A stretch of 64,000 nt of DNA, from NCBI RefSeq assembly GCF_036511935.1, contig NZ_AP028878.1, positions 4,650,001 through 4,714,000 on the forward strand, in the 5' to 3' direction. Shown here piece after piece: positions 34,074-43,155 of this stretch. The first letter of the stretch is position 1, and each line of letters begins with the position of its first letter. The notes under the pieces are model-generated. The model did not search any database, had not been told where the DNA came from, and saw nothing but the letters and a program-made list of their open reading frames with translations. The stretch comes from Marinobacter nanhaiticus D15-8W (GTDB taxonomy: Bacteria > Pseudomonadota > Gammaproteobacteria > Pseudomonadales > Oleiphilaceae). The position numbers and the translations under genes are program-made.

Positions 34074-35726
34074 TTGATCTTCGACAAGATGACCCTGAAA
34101 ACCCAATTCGTTGCCGTTGTCGCACTGCCCTGCCTGGTACTGCTGCTTGTCAGTTGGGCGGGACTGAGCGGTTTGTCCGGCATGCAGGACCAGACCGAGC
34201 GCCTGGCAGAGAATACCAGCGCCCCGCTGCGGGCCCTGGCCGAAGTAAACTCCCGTATTCCACGCATGCGGGTGGGTATCGATATGATCCTGCTGCAGGC
34301 CGTACCTCAGCTGCAGGACAAGAAAGGCGTAACCACGCGCATAAAGGAAACCCGCTCCGAGGATATTCCGGAAATGGATGCGGCGTTGCAGGACGCGCTT
34401 GACGCCCAGGTCAATCCGGAGATCCGTGCCCAGATGCAGGATCTGATCGACACCTTTGCCGAGGTGAAGCGCACGCAGTTGCAGCCGATGCTGAAGGCTA
34501 TGGAGAGCGACGACATGGATACGGCCTATCGCATCTACCAGAACGAATACGCCGCCAGCTACGGCGAGATGCGCAAGTCCGTTAATGTGTTGCTCGACCG
34601 TTTGCTGGCCCAGGGCATAGCCAGCCACGAAGCCAGCAAGGTGAACTACCAGAGCAGCCGCAGTGAGATGATTGTCCTGATCGTGATTGCCCTGGCTGCG
34701 TCGGTTATCCTGGCGCTTCTATTCCTGCGCCGGCTCAGTCGCCGGGTGGACCGGCTCCAGCGACATATCAGCACTGCCAGCGATACTCTCGACCTCGGCG
34801 CATCGCTTGAAATGAGCGGTCGCGACGAACTCAGCGACATCGCCACCAACTTCAACCAGTTTGTGGGCAAGATTCGCTCGGCGATCGAAGCTGTGGCCGA
34901 GAACTCACGCCAATTGGCCGCGACCGCCAACGCTGTCGCCAGCAAGGCCGAGTCCACCCACCGCAACTGTATCCACGAGCAGGACCGCTCCACACAGATC
35001 GCTACAGCGATCAATGAGATGGGATCGACCGTGGAAAGCATTGCCGGTAATGCCTCCGAGGCGGCTGTCGCCGCCAAGGAAGCTGATGCCCAGTCGCACC
35101 AGGGCGCAGAACTGGTCGATCGTGCCCGCCAGGGTGTCGCCACCCTGTCGCAGGAAATCGACAAGGTCAGCCATGACGTCACGTCCCTGGCGGAGCAGAC
35201 GAACTCCATCGGTAGCATCCTCGATACCATTCGCGGCATTTCCGAGCAGACCAACCTGCTGGCACTCAACGCGGCTATCGAGGCCGCCCGTGCTGGGGAG
35301 CAGGGTCGCGGCTTTGCAGTGGTGGCGGACGAAGTTCGTAACCTGGCCAGCCGTTCAGCAAGCTCGACCGATGAGATCCAGAAGATGATCGATACGCTCC
35401 AGGAGCAGTCGGCACGGACGGTATCCGCAATTCAGCAGGGCCAGGAACAGAGTAAGGCAGTGGTCAGTCAGACCGACGAAGCCAACCGGGCCCTGCAGCA
35501 GATTACATCGCATATCGGGCAGATCAGCGATATGAACGTGCAGGTGGCCACGGCGACGGAAGAACAGTCTGCGGTAGTGGGCGAGATCAACCAGAACATC
35601 CACGACATCAACCAGCTCACCGTGGAAACGGCAGAGATCGCAGATCAGCTTACCGAATCCAGCGGGCAGCTGCAGCAGCTGTCGCAGACTCTGGATCGGC
35701 TGGTAACGCAGTTCAAGCTGGGCTGA
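34074..35726 (+). CDS. Methyl-accepting chemotaxis protein (four-helix-bundle sensor)
   Basis: Receptor of 550 residues. TM1 at about 13-33 and TM2 at about 202-222 frame a helical periplasmic domain of about 165 residues (4HB_MCP-like: [19 protein letters not shown] and [11 protein letters not shown]). HAMP at about 222-275, and signalling domain to the C-terminus with the hairpin tip [20 protein letters not shown]. The TTG at 34074 is preferred because GAGGAAG lies six bases upstream; an in-frame ATG at 34089 is the alternative. There is no C-terminal CheR/CheB-binding pentapeptide. A strong terminator follows at 35754-35785. Ligand unknown. Confidence 0.9.
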   Translation: MIFDKMTLKTQFVAVVALPCLVLLLVSWAGLSGLSGMQDQTERLAENTSAPLRALAEVNSRIPRMRVGIDMILLQAVPQLQDKKGVTTRIKETRSEDIPEMDAALQDALDAQVNPEIRAQMQDLIDTFAEVKRTQLQPMLKAMESDDMDTAYRIYQNEYAASYGEMRKSVNVLLDRLLAQGIASHEASKVNYQSSRSEMIVLIVIALAASVILALLFLRRLSRRVDRLQRHISTASDTLDLGASLEMSGRDELSDIATNFNQFVGKIRSAIEAVAENSRQLAATANAVASKAESTHRNCIHEQDRSTQIATAINEMGSTVESIAGNASEAAVAAKEADAQSHQGAELVDRARQGVATLSQEIDKVSHDVTSLAEQTNSIGSILDTIRGISEQTNLLALNAAIEAARAGEQGRGFAVVADEVRNLASRSASSTDEIQKMIDTLQEQSARTVSAIQQGQEQSKAVVSQTDEANRALQQITSHIGQISDMNVQVATATEEQSAVVGEINQNIHDINQLTVETAEIADQLTESSGQLQQLSQTLDRLVTQFKLG

Positions 35727-35753
35727 TTCCCCATCCACCCAGACGGATTGCAC

Positions 35754-35785
35754 AAAAAAAGCCGGAGGTGATCCTCCGGCTTTTT
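35754..35785. terminator. Bidirectional rho-independent terminator
   Basis: GCCGGAGG (35761-35768) and CCTCCGGC (35773-35780) with loop TGAT, flanked by seven A on the left and five T on the right. It serves the chemoreceptor (plus) and the PEP-CTERM gene (minus). Confidence 0.92.
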
Positions 35786-35847
35786 CGATTCAGCTTGAAG
35801 CGTCGCCCTTCTGGACAAAGCGGAAGCCTCAAGCCCTATCGTGAGTC

Positions 35848-36699
35848 TCAGCTGACCTTACGACGACGCATCAACCCGAACGCAGCAACGCCCAACGCCA
35901 TCAGACCAAACGTACCCGGCTCTGGAACGCTTTGCGTTGGCGGCACCGGCTCTAGATTGGCGTCAAACCAGAGGTAGGTTTCTTCCAGCGCGTTGTTCAA
36001 CTCAGTGAACAGCGAACCTTCAATCACCTGACCGTTACCTTGGCCGTCCCCAAACCCTGCGGCGGCCATAGTCGTCATCTCGGTTTCTTCCCACCCCATC
36101 ATCTGATAGAAGAAGCCAATACTGCCCTCGCCCGTCGGGACGCCATAGTCGTCGCCGCGCAGTACGAGCTGGAAGCTGTTTGTGGGGTCCGCTTGATTGT
36201 CGTACCAGCCCACCTGATCCCAGGTCACAACCAGCTGGCTGTCGCTCAAGTTGTAATGAACGACACCTTCAGAGGAGCGGGTATCCACGTCACCAAAGAA
36301 CGGCGAGATAACCGGCGCAACCGCGCCAGTAGGGCCCTCGGGCTCGTACTCGGAAATCCCTGCACCAAAACTGACGTTGCCGTTATTGTTGATATACAGG
36401 CTGGAGTAAGTTGTCCCAAAGAAAGTGACATCGAAACCAAGATCCAGGGCCATGAAACCATCGTCGTTTCGACCATCGGCGGCGCCTACATTTGCCCCGT
36501 TTCCGCCGCCAGTTGTGACGATATTGGGTCCAAGATCGTTCGTGTAATAGCCACCCGCCGTGTATACCCCTGGCGAACTGTTCAGTGCCGATTGAGGAAT
36601 CGTCACCAGTGCCCCGTGGGCCGTACCCACACCAGCCAGGATGCTGCCAGCCATGGCGAATCGCGCAAACTTCAGCACAGCGCTTTCCGTGTTCTTCAT
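35848..36699 (-). CDS. PEP-CTERM sorting-domain protein with NIDO-like domain
   Basis: Secreted protein of 283 residues. Signal peptide about 1-29 (cut after AHG or nearby). The body resembles a nidogen-like (NIDO) domain: DDGFMALDLGFDVTFFGTTY, LYINNNGNVSFG, ISPFFGDVDTR, GVVHYN and QLVVTWDQVGWY. The end is a textbook PEP-CTERM signal: VPEPGTFGLMALGVAAFGL, then an RRRK cluster. Such proteins are cut and sorted by an exosortase (EpsH/XrtA type) to the cell surface or exopolysaccharide matrix; no exosortase is in the window. AAGGGAG precedes the ATG. Terminated by the shared hairpin at 35754-35785. Confidence 0.88.
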   Translation of the reverse strand: MKNTESAVLKFARFAMAGSILAGVGTAHGALVTIPQSALNSSPGVYTAGGYYTNDLGPNIVTTGGGNGANVGAADGRNDDGFMALDLGFDVTFFGTTYSSLYINNNGNVSFGAGISEYEPEGPTGAVAPVISPFFGDVDTRSSEGVVHYNLSDSQLVVTWDQVGWYDNQADPTNSFQLVLRGDDYGVPTGEGSIGFFYQMMGWEETEMTTMAAAGFGDGQGNGQVIEGSLFTELNNALEETYLWFDANLEPVPPTQSVPEPGTFGLMALGVAAFGLMRRRKVS

Positions 36700-36889
36700 C
36701 TTCTTCTCCCTTACTTGGATATTACGTCTCCGGCCGCCTATCCCGACGAACCGGGGCACGCTACAAGCAAAGGAAGTACCACAACCTCAAATCTTTGATA
36801 TTTCTAGATTTAAATATGAGCTAAAAAGCGATACGGCAAATAAACCGACGCACACACCGTTCACTTTTGCAACACGTCCTTTGAGCGGG

Positions 36890-37657
36890 TCACTCCTCGT
36901 AAATCATCTTCCGCGTCATTCCACCATCGATCACCACATTCTGCCCGGTCATGAACCCCGCCTCCGGCGAGATCAAATAGGCCACCATTGAAGCAATATC
37001 CTCCGGTTGGCCAACGCGTCCTGCGGGGTGCTGGTTGTGATCGGTTTCGGACAGTGGCTCGACTTCGGCTGGGGCATCGACCTGCCAGGCGCGCACGTCT
37101 ATCCAGCCGGGGCTGATGGCGTTGACCCGGATCTCCGGCCCGAGACTGATAGCGAGCGCGTGGGTTAGCGCCACGATGCCGCCCTTGGTCGCAGCGTAGG
37201 CCTCGGTGTTGGGTTCGGACTGGATAGCGCGGGATGAAGCCATATTGACGATACTGCCCCGGGTCTTGCGCAAGTGCGGTACGGCGTGCTTACTCATCAG
37301 GAAAGGCCCGGTGAGATTGACATCCAGCCGGCGCTGCCAATCGGCGAGGTCAAGCTCTTCAATTGGCCCGGTCTCGGGGTCCGCGATACCGGCATTATTA
37401 ACCAGGGCATCAAGTTGCCCCGACCATTCTGTCGCCTGGCGGATGGCGGCCTTCACCTCGTCTTCGACGGCCACGTCAGCCTCGATAAAAAGGAGACGAT
37501 GGGTCGGCTCAAGTTCTTCCAGGCAACGCTGGCCCGCCCGGGCGTCCAGATCGCAGATAACCACCCGCCAGCCTTTATGCAGCAGATAGGCGGCGATCCC
37601 CTTGCCGATACCCTGGGCTCCGCCGGTAATGAGTACGGTACGTGGTTCCTGGTTCAT
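36890..37657 (-). CDS. Short-chain dehydrogenase/reductase
   Basis: Classical SDR of 255 residues. TGGAQGIG (about 11-18), Asp after strand 2 (ICDLDAR) favouring NAD, NNAG (about 85-88), catalytic Ser in NMASSRA, YAATK, and the C-terminal GQNVVIDGGMTRKM. AGGAG is seven bases before the ATG at 37657. The upstream region has two TTTCGTTCA copies 18 bp apart (37669-37677 and 37687-37695), perhaps an activator site. It is divergent from a binding-protein-like gene. The substrate is unknown; 3-oxoacyl-, glucose- or steroid-type reductases share this pattern. Confidence 0.85.
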   Translation of the reverse strand: MNQEPRTVLITGGAQGIGKGIAAYLLHKGWRVVICDLDARAGQRCLEELEPTHRLLFIEADVAVEDEVKAAIRQATEWSGQLDALVNNAGIADPETGPIEELDLADWQRRLDVNLTGPFLMSKHAVPHLRKTRGSIVNMASSRAIQSEPNTEAYAATKGGIVALTHALAISLGPEIRVNAISPGWIDVRAWQVDAPAEVEPLSETDHNQHPAGRVGQPEDIASMVAYLISPEAGFMTGQNVVIDGGMTRKMIYEE

Positions 37658-37874
37658 TGGAACGCTCCTTTCGTTCAGACAGCTCGTTTCGTTCAAGCAA
37701 TCGGTTCTCGTAAACGATACCGATCTTCTTCAAATCGTTCTGCAGGCGATGTCAAAGCCCACCAGAATCCGCTGTCACTATTCTGAAATAGTGTGCTGTT
37801 TTTGGCGGCGCACCGTACTAACCTTTATAGAACGCTCTCCACGGAAGGTATACTCACCGACAGCTGGAGGTGCC

Positions 37875-38663
37875 ATGACCGCACCGGTTATACCTTGCCT
37901 GATCCGTATCCTGTTCATCCTCACTGCGCTTGCTTCTGCGTCCGCCTGGGCCTACGACCGTCCCAATCGCCTCAGGCTGGCCGCCATTCCCGCGAATCCA
38001 CTGAACCAGGTGGGCGCACCGCTGATGGAAGACATTTACCGGCAATTGGGCATAACGATCGATGTGTTGGAAACACCACCACCCCGGGAAGTCGCCCTTT
38101 ACCAGGAGGGGATGATTGATGGCACCCTGGGGCGTGTTGACGGCTTCAGCCTTCAAGCTCCGCAAGCCATCCGCATACCAGTGCCTTTGACGCATATCAA
38201 ACTCGTGGCCTTCTCCACCCTTGAGAAGCTGCCCAGACTGGCAAAGGGACTCGATCCGCCTTTACAGATCGGTCAGCTCAGGGGTATCGACTTCGGTCTT
38301 GAAACATCCGGTCAGGTGGAAACGACGCTGGTGAATACGACGGAACAATTGATGGCCATGCTTGCCCGCCGCAGGATCGATGTGGCTATCGCCTCGGAGT
38401 TGGGGGGTGCCTTCTACGTGCAGTCGAACAATTATGATGACGTGCGGATTGTGGCGCAGCCGCTAAAGATGATCCCCGTCTATCACTACCTGCACAGCAA
38501 ACACGCGCCGCTGGTGCCCAAGGTCACCGGCATCATGCAACGGCTCCATGACCGCGGCTACCTGGAAGACCGGCACAACGCATTCCGGGCCCGGCTGGAT
38601 GTAGACGGGATGACCCTGCCCCTGCGGCAGCAGGTATCGAACGATGATCTGCGGATGAAGTAA
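37875..38663 (+). CDS. Periplasmic solute-binding-like protein
   Basis: Protein of 262 residues. Signal peptide about 1-27 (cut after AWA), then a type II binding-protein fold of the family 3 class: MEDIYRQLGITIDVLETPPPREVALYQEGMIDG, an Arg-containing PQAIRIPVPL and MLARRRIDVAIASELGG. GGAGG precedes the ATG at 37875. Single proteins of this kind, without ABC permease genes nearby, often act as free-standing ligand sensors or are remnants of amino-acid systems. The frame upstream of 37875 is only the antisense of the SDR leader. Confidence 0.75.
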   Translation: MTAPVIPCLIRILFILTALASASAWAYDRPNRLRLAAIPANPLNQVGAPLMEDIYRQLGITIDVLETPPPREVALYQEGMIDGTLGRVDGFSLQAPQAIRIPVPLTHIKLVAFSTLEKLPRLAKGLDPPLQIGQLRGIDFGLETSGQVETTLVNTTEQLMAMLARRRIDVAIASELGGAFYVQSNNYDDVRIVAQPLKMIPVYHYLHSKHAPLVPKVTGIMQRLHDRGYLEDRHNAFRARLDVDGMTLPLRQQVSNDDLRMK

Positions 38664-38680
38664 CCGGCCCGCGCCGGCAA

Positions 38681-38890
38681 CTAACCCAGGCCTTCGGCTG
38701 CGGCCCGGAGAGTCTCATGCCGAATCACGACGATGCGACCGTCGCGTTTCTCCAGCTGGACCCGCTCGCCCCGGTCGTTCACCGCGTAGGGCGTACCGCC
38801 GATATCCAGCAGTGTTGCAGCCTGCTCCCTGCCTTCGAGGAAAAACACGTCATCATGCTCGGTGACGTGAACAACTATCGATTGATCCAT
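38681..38890 (-). CDS. Small hypothetical protein, 69 residues
   Basis: ATG at 38890, with GAGACAGG upstream; the longer frame to 38953 has no ribosome site. An acidic N-terminal half (VVHVTEHDDVFFLEGRE) is followed by TPYAVNDRGERVQLEK, which reads like a short beta-strand protein. Composition is coding-like. No family is recognised and no membrane segment is present. It converges on the binding-protein-like gene. Confidence 0.5.
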   Translation of the reverse strand: MDQSIVVHVTEHDDVFFLEGREQAATLLDIGGTPYAVNDRGERVQLEKRDGRIVVIRHETLRAAAEGLG

Positions 38891-39103
38891 AGGACCTGTC
38901 TCGTTTGAGTGCAGATCACGACACCATACGCGTTCGTCGTTGCAAACACCCAAACATAGGATGCATTTGACGAAATCTTTCCGCGGATGAGGCAGACCAA
39001 GCGCACGGCGAGACCTCCCCAGTTATTTGGCGTAGGCTATAGGCCCATAAGAAACAGGCCCCCACAGGCCGCTCAATATCAACACGATCTTTTGGGACTC
39101 TTC

Positions 39104-40057
39104 ATGCCAGCCTTCGAAAACATCAACCGACTGTTTCCAGTCTGGGCTATCCTGTTTGCGGCCATCGCGGCCTGGCAACCAGCCTGGTTCACCGGCTACG
39201 CCTCCCTGATCAAGCTGTTGCTGATGATCATCATGTTCGCCATGGGTCTGACCCTGTCGCGTCATGACTTTATGGGCGTCTTGCGGGCACCGCTACCGGT
39301 GGGCGTGGGCGTGATCCTGCAATTTACCGTAATGCCGTTGGCGGCGCTGTTCGTCGCCTGGTTCCTGAAGCTATCGCCGGAACTGACCATCGGTATGGTA
39401 CTGGTCGGCGCAACTGCTGGCGGTACGGCATCCAACGTGATTACCTGGCTCGCCAACGGTCACGTTGCACTATCGGTTTCGATGACGCTCACCTCGACGG
39501 TGATTTCCGTTGCAGCCACCCCCTTGCTGGCCCAATTGCTTGTCGGCCAGACCGTCGACGTGCCGGTCATGGGCATGTTCATGACGATTGCCCAACTGGT
39601 AATCGGTCCGATTGCGGCAGGGGTAGTGATACACCACTTCCTCGGCAGGCAAATCAAGCAAATCGAACCGGCACTGGCGACACTGGCTATGGCGGCCATC
39701 GTTTTCATCATTGCGATCGTGGTGGCCCTGAATGCCGATCGCCTGGCCACCCTGGGGCCTCTGGTGATCGTTGCCGTGGTGCTCCACAACATGATCGGCC
39801 TGGCGGGCGGTTACTGGATCGGGCGATTATTGGGCTTTAGCCAGCGAGTGGCGCGGACCATCGCCATTGAGGTGGGCATGCAGAACTCCGGCCTGGCTGT
39901 CGCGCTGGCGAACCAGTTCTTTACAGCGACCACTGCATTGCCAGGGGCCCTGTTCTCCATCTGGCACAACGTGTCGGGCTCACTACTGGCGGGCTACTGG
40001 AAGCGTCGACCGTTACCGGAGAACGAGAGCACGGGGCAGGCCGATATCGCATCCTGA
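39104..40057 (+). CDS. Bile acid:sodium symporter family (BASS) transporter
   Basis: Inner-membrane protein of 317 residues with nine to ten predicted helices. The family's marks are MFAMGLTLSRHDF (about 45-57), the first crossover motif GATAGGTASNVITWLANGHVALSVSMTL (about 107-134, sodium and substrate site) and EVGMQNSGLAVALA near the C-terminus. This corresponds to the YocS/PanS branch, which carries pantoate, ketopantoate or other organic acids with sodium. The ATG at 39104 is the first good start before the conserved NRLFPVWA. The substrate is not evident from neighbours. Confidence 0.86.
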   Translation: MPAFENINRLFPVWAILFAAIAAWQPAWFTGYASLIKLLLMIIMFAMGLTLSRHDFMGVLRAPLPVGVGVILQFTVMPLAALFVAWFLKLSPELTIGMVLVGATAGGTASNVITWLANGHVALSVSMTLTSTVISVAATPLLAQLLVGQTVDVPVMGMFMTIAQLVIGPIAAGVVIHHFLGRQIKQIEPALATLAMAAIVFIIAIVVALNADRLATLGPLVIVAVVLHNMIGLAGGYWIGRLLGFSQRVARTIAIEVGMQNSGLAVALANQFFTATTALPGALFSIWHNVSGSLLAGYWKRRPLPENESTGQADIAS

Positions 40058-40179
40058 CACAGCGGCCCGCCCCCTGAAGCGGTCAGCCAAGGAAAAGCGA
40101 AGACTTACTCATGTTAAGGGCGATTAATAATCCCCCTGCTAATCTGTACCGTGTTGTATCGATAATTACCCCTTAATTC

Positions 40180-40207
40180 AGCTGGCTTACATCGCCAGCT
40201 TTTTTTA
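40180..40207 (+). terminator. Rho-independent terminator 1 of 3
   Basis: AGCTGGC pairs with GCCAGCT around a seven-base loop and is followed by seven T. It lies 122 bp after the BASS transporter stop. Confidence 0.88.
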
Positions 40208-40324
40208 TTGCCCGCCTCGCCTCTTCTTTAAATCTCGGTAAGAAAAGACAAAAAACTAACCTGGGTTGATCTGTTTCAGGCGTTGGGGGGTACATCCTGA
40301 CGAAGTGTTTTATGAGCCTGTCTT

Positions 40325-40354
40325 GCTGGCCCGCCCTCCGGGCCAGCCTTTTTA
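40325..40354 (+). terminator. Rho-independent terminator 2 of 3
   Basis: GCTGGCCC pairs with GGGCCAGC, followed by CCTTTTTATT. It lies 118 bp after terminator 1. Confidence 0.85.
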
Positions 40355-40430
40355 TTCCGGTTCATGACACCCCTGGTTAACAGGGCCCCGAATTTACAGG
40401 GAAGAGTAGAGAGCTCTATATCTGCCTTAT

Positions 40431-40454
40431 GCCAGGCCCTTGCCTGGCTTTTTT
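40431..40454 (+). terminator. Rho-independent terminator 3 of 3
   Basis: GCCAGGC-CCTT-GCCTGGC followed by six T. It lies 77 bp after terminator 2 and 120 bp before the isomerase gene. Confidence 0.88.
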
Positions 40455-40574
40455 ATGTCTGTCTTATGCCTGATGGGGAACCACGTCATACCATGAGCGC
40501 ACTGAATCCGCCCGCGCGATCCTCTATGATGTTCAGCCAAAAGCACAAGAAGCCCAGACTTGGACGGTGCCCCT

Positions 40575-41768
40575 ATGACAACCTCTCCCGATTTTCAGAA
40601 CCCGGAATTCCTGACGCAACACATCAAGGACATCCTTGGGTTCTATGACGGACGCTGCAAAGATCCTAGCGGAGGTTTTTTCCAGTACTTCCGAAATGAT
40701 GGCGACATTTACAATGACCACCACCGCCACCTGGTCAGTTCCACCCGTTTCGTCTTCAACTACGCCAAGGCAGGCCACTTCTTCGACCGTCCCGATTACC
40801 TGAACCTGGCCCGCCACGGCCTCGCCTATCTGGCCGACGTACATTGGGAAGCCGATCAGCAGGGCTACGCCTGGACATTGGACCAACACCACCCCGAGGA
40901 CAGCACGCGCCACTGCTACGGCATGGCCTTTGTGCTGCTGGCCTATGCGACGGCCTTCGAGTGCGGCATCGACGAGGCCCGCGACGGTATCGATAAAGCC
41001 TTTAACCTTATGGAAAAACGCTTCTGGCTGCCGGAGCACGGTCTTTATGCGGACGAGGCGAGCCCCGACTGGTCGGCCCTGTCACCCTACCGCGGCCAGA
41101 ACGCGAACATGCACACCTGTGAAGCCATGCTCGCCGCGTACGAAGCCACCGGCGATTCGAAGTTCCTCGACCGCGCCTACATGCTAGCCCAAAACATCTG
41201 CCAAAGGCAGGCGGCCCAGGGCGACGGCCTGATATGGGAACACTACGACGAGCTTTGGCAGATCGACTGGAACTACAACCGCGACAACCCGCGCCATCTG
41301 TTCCGCCCCTGGGGATTCCAGCCCGGGCACCAGACCGAATGGACCAAACTGTTGCTGATCCTGCATCGCCACCGTCCGGAGCCCTGGATGATCGAGCGTG
41401 CTCGGGACCTGTTCGATCGCGCCCTGTCTGTCGCCTGGGATGACGAGCACGGCGGTATCGTCTATGGCTTCGCGCCGGACGGCAGTATCTGCGATGGCGA
41501 CAAGTACTTCTGGGTCCAGGCCGAAACCTTCGCTGCAGCCGCCCTACTCGCAAAGGCGACCGGCGAATCAGAATACTGGAACTGGTACAACCGCATCTGG
41601 GACTACGCCTGGACCCATTTCGTCGACCATAAATACGGCGCCTGGTACCGCATCCTCACCCGCAACAATCAACAGTACTCCGATGAGAAAAGCCCCGCCG
41701 GCAAGACGGACTATCACACCATGGGGGCCTGTTATGAGGTGCTTCGGTGTTTGGGAGCATCCCGATAG
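40575..41768 (+). CDS. AGE-family sugar isomerase/epimerase
   Basis: Cytoplasmic protein of 397 residues with an (alpha/alpha)6-barrel. Conserved catalytic histidines are visible in NMHTCEAMLAAYEA, GFQPGHQTEWTKLLL and YHTMGACYE; HRHLVSSTRFVFNYA near residue 55 is the N-terminal signature, with SSTRFVF in place of the RxYNP of others. This pattern is closest to aldose-ketose isomerases of the mannose isomerase/YihS type (mannose to fructose, or sulfoquinovose to sulfofructose) rather than renin-binding-protein GlcNAc epimerases. The ATG at 40575 has a weak ribosome site; a TTG at 40560 is possible. No sugar cluster adjoins it. Confidence 0.82.
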   Translation: MTTSPDFQNPEFLTQHIKDILGFYDGRCKDPSGGFFQYFRNDGDIYNDHHRHLVSSTRFVFNYAKAGHFFDRPDYLNLARHGLAYLADVHWEADQQGYAWTLDQHHPEDSTRHCYGMAFVLLAYATAFECGIDEARDGIDKAFNLMEKRFWLPEHGLYADEASPDWSALSPYRGQNANMHTCEAMLAAYEATGDSKFLDRAYMLAQNICQRQAAQGDGLIWEHYDELWQIDWNYNRDNPRHLFRPWGFQPGHQTEWTKLLLILHRHRPEPWMIERARDLFDRALSVAWDDEHGGIVYGFAPDGSICDGDKYFWVQAETFAAAALLAKATGESEYWNWYNRIWDYAWTHFVDHKYGAWYRILTRNNQQYSDEKSPAGKTDYHTMGACYEVLRCLGASR

Positions 41769-41810
41769 GAGGCTTCTCCGAAGCCGCCTATCGTTTGCGG
41801 ATTGGCCGGA

Positions 41811-42515
41811 TTAACGTTCGAGAAACTGTAAAACCCGACCGTGGGACAACGCCGCGGCATGCCGCTGGTAGGATCCGCGCGCCCAGCAGTTGAAGCCGTG
41901 TTCGGCGGCGTCGTAGACGTTGATCTCCACATCGTTACGGTCGCCGAAAGCCTGACGCACCTGCTCCACCTGCTCGTCAGTGATGTGGGAGTCGTTGCCG
42001 CCGAAGTGGAACTGGACGGGCACTTTCAATTCGCCCGCCTTATCCAGATGCTTTGCGATACCACCGGGGTAGAAACTGGCGGCACGATCAACCCCCGCTC
42101 GCACAGCAGCCAGGTATGCCAGGATGCCGCCCATGCAATAACCGACAGCTGCCACGTCGCCCTCGCATTCCGGCCGCTGACGCAGGGCTGAAGTGGTCAT
42201 TGCCAGGTCCTTTATGGCCTCTGCGAAATCGATCTCCCCTACTAAGCTTCGGGCCTTGTCCATATCGGCGCCTTCATAGGTCAGCTCAACGCCCGGTTCC
42301 TGGCGCCAAAACACATCCGGCGCCAGCACCACGTACCCGTCCATCGCGTACTGTTCAGCCACGGCGCGGATATGGCGGTTCACGCCGAATATCTCCTGGA
42401 TCAGCACGATCCCCGGGCCTTTACCGGCTGGTGGCAGGGCGAGATAGCCCTTATAGGTCTGTCCGTCGTCGCTGGTGATGTCGATCCACTGGGTGGTTAC
42501 TGGTTGCTGGGTCAT
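41811..42515 (-). CDS. Dienelactone hydrolase family protein
   Basis: Cytoplasmic alpha/beta hydrolase of 234 residues. The unusual Cys nucleophile is in GYCMGG (about 120-125), Asp in GGNDSHI and His in AEHGFNC; QEIFGVN (about 38-44) supplies the Glu that activates the cysteine. This matches the DLH family, which opens dienelactones in aromatic catabolism and has many members of unknown substrate. ATG at 42515. It is divergent from an Lrp/AsnC gene; the 193-bp gap holds a TTTGC-GAA-GCAAA palindrome at 42573-42585. Confidence 0.88.
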   Translation of the reverse strand: MTQQPVTTQWIDITSDDGQTYKGYLALPPAGKGPGIVLIQEIFGVNRHIRAVAEQYAMDGYVVLAPDVFWRQEPGVELTYEGADMDKARSLVGEIDFAEAIKDLAMTTSALRQRPECEGDVAAVGYCMGGILAYLAAVRAGVDRAASFYPGGIAKHLDKAGELKVPVQFHFGGNDSHITDEQVEQVRQAFGDRNDVEINVYDAAEHGFNCWARGSYQRHAAALSHGRVLQFLER

Positions 42516-42572
42516 GGGGTTTCTCCGGTCCGTGGTTGGGTAGCCAGCCAAGTGAAATGACTGAACTGCGAT

Positions 42573-42585
42573 TTTGCGAAGCAAA
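42573..42585. promoter_or_regulatory. Palindrome in the DLH/Lrp divergent region
   Basis: TTTGC-GAA-GCAAA, 58 bp before the hydrolase start. Its length and AT-rich ends fit an Lrp/AsnC-type site, and the divergent gene encodes such a regulator. Confidence 0.4.
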
Positions 42586-42708
42586 CAGCATAACAAAGCA
42601 GCTTGAAAACGGACGATCCGCTTCGCTGCTCCAGGTCATCGTGGAAGGGATCGCTTATTGCACGCAACTTGCTAGCGACCGATCGTCATTTCATTGCAGG
42701 AAAGCCCT

Positions 42709-43155
42709 ATGAACAAACTGGATACTGCACTACTCAATATCCTGATCAAGGATGGCAGGACGTCATTCGCTGACATTGCGCGCCAGCTCAATGTGTCCCG
42801 GGCGTATGCCCGCACCCGTGTCCAGGCGTTGGTGGATGCCGGCGTGATCGAACAGTTCACCGCGGTGGTCAACCCCGAGAAGCTGGGCAAGGTCATCTCC
42901 ACCTTTATAGACCTCAAGGTTGCGCCACAGGCCATTGACGCTATTGCGGAGGATCTTGCAGCCCGGCCCGAGGTGGTGAGCCTCTACATCATGACGGACT
43001 TGAAGAGCCTGCATATCCACACCCTCACGGACAGCTACGATACCTTCAATGCCTTCGCCAACGCCTACCTGTTCTCCCGTCCGGAGATTCTTTCGGTGGA
43101 ATCCACGGCATTGCTAAAACGCGTCAAACACCGCCGGGGCGGCGCCCGTCTCTAG
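42709..43155 (+). CDS. Lrp/AsnC-family regulator
   Basis: Protein of 148 residues. N-terminal helix-turn-helix (about 1-55): LDTALLNILIKDGRTSFADIARQLNVSRAYARTRV; C-terminal RAM ligand domain (about 65-140): VISTFIDLKVAP and PEVVSLYIMTDLKSLHIHTL. The ATG at 42709 follows GCAGGAAAG. It precedes a TRAP/TauE/GGT operon by 372 bp and is divergent from the dienelactone hydrolase, so it could control either. Family members usually sense amino acids or related carboxylates. Confidence 0.87.
   Translation: MNKLDTALLNILIKDGRTSFADIARQLNVSRAYARTRVQALVDAGVIEQFTAVVNPEKLGKVISTFIDLKVAPQAIDAIAEDLAARPEVVSLYIMTDLKSLHIHTLTDSYDTFNAFANAYLFSRPEILSVESTALLKRVKHRRGGARL

Larger units (their letters stand above)
40058..40574. 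other. 517-bp intergenic region with three tandem terminators
   Basis: Three intrinsic terminators on the plus strand (40180-40207, 40325-40354, 40431-40454) follow one another with no protein frame between them. The first may end the symporter transcript, but two more imply short transcripts starting inside the region, that is, small RNAs of about 100-150 nt. No strong sigma-70 promoters are visible between them, so processing of one long read-through RNA is also possible. Confidence 0.55.

Noticed and set aside
37669..37695. Two TTTCGTTCA copies 18 bp apart before an SDR gene as a separate finding
   Set aside because: Only nine bases long and without a regulator next to it; noted in the gene entry but too weak to stand alone.
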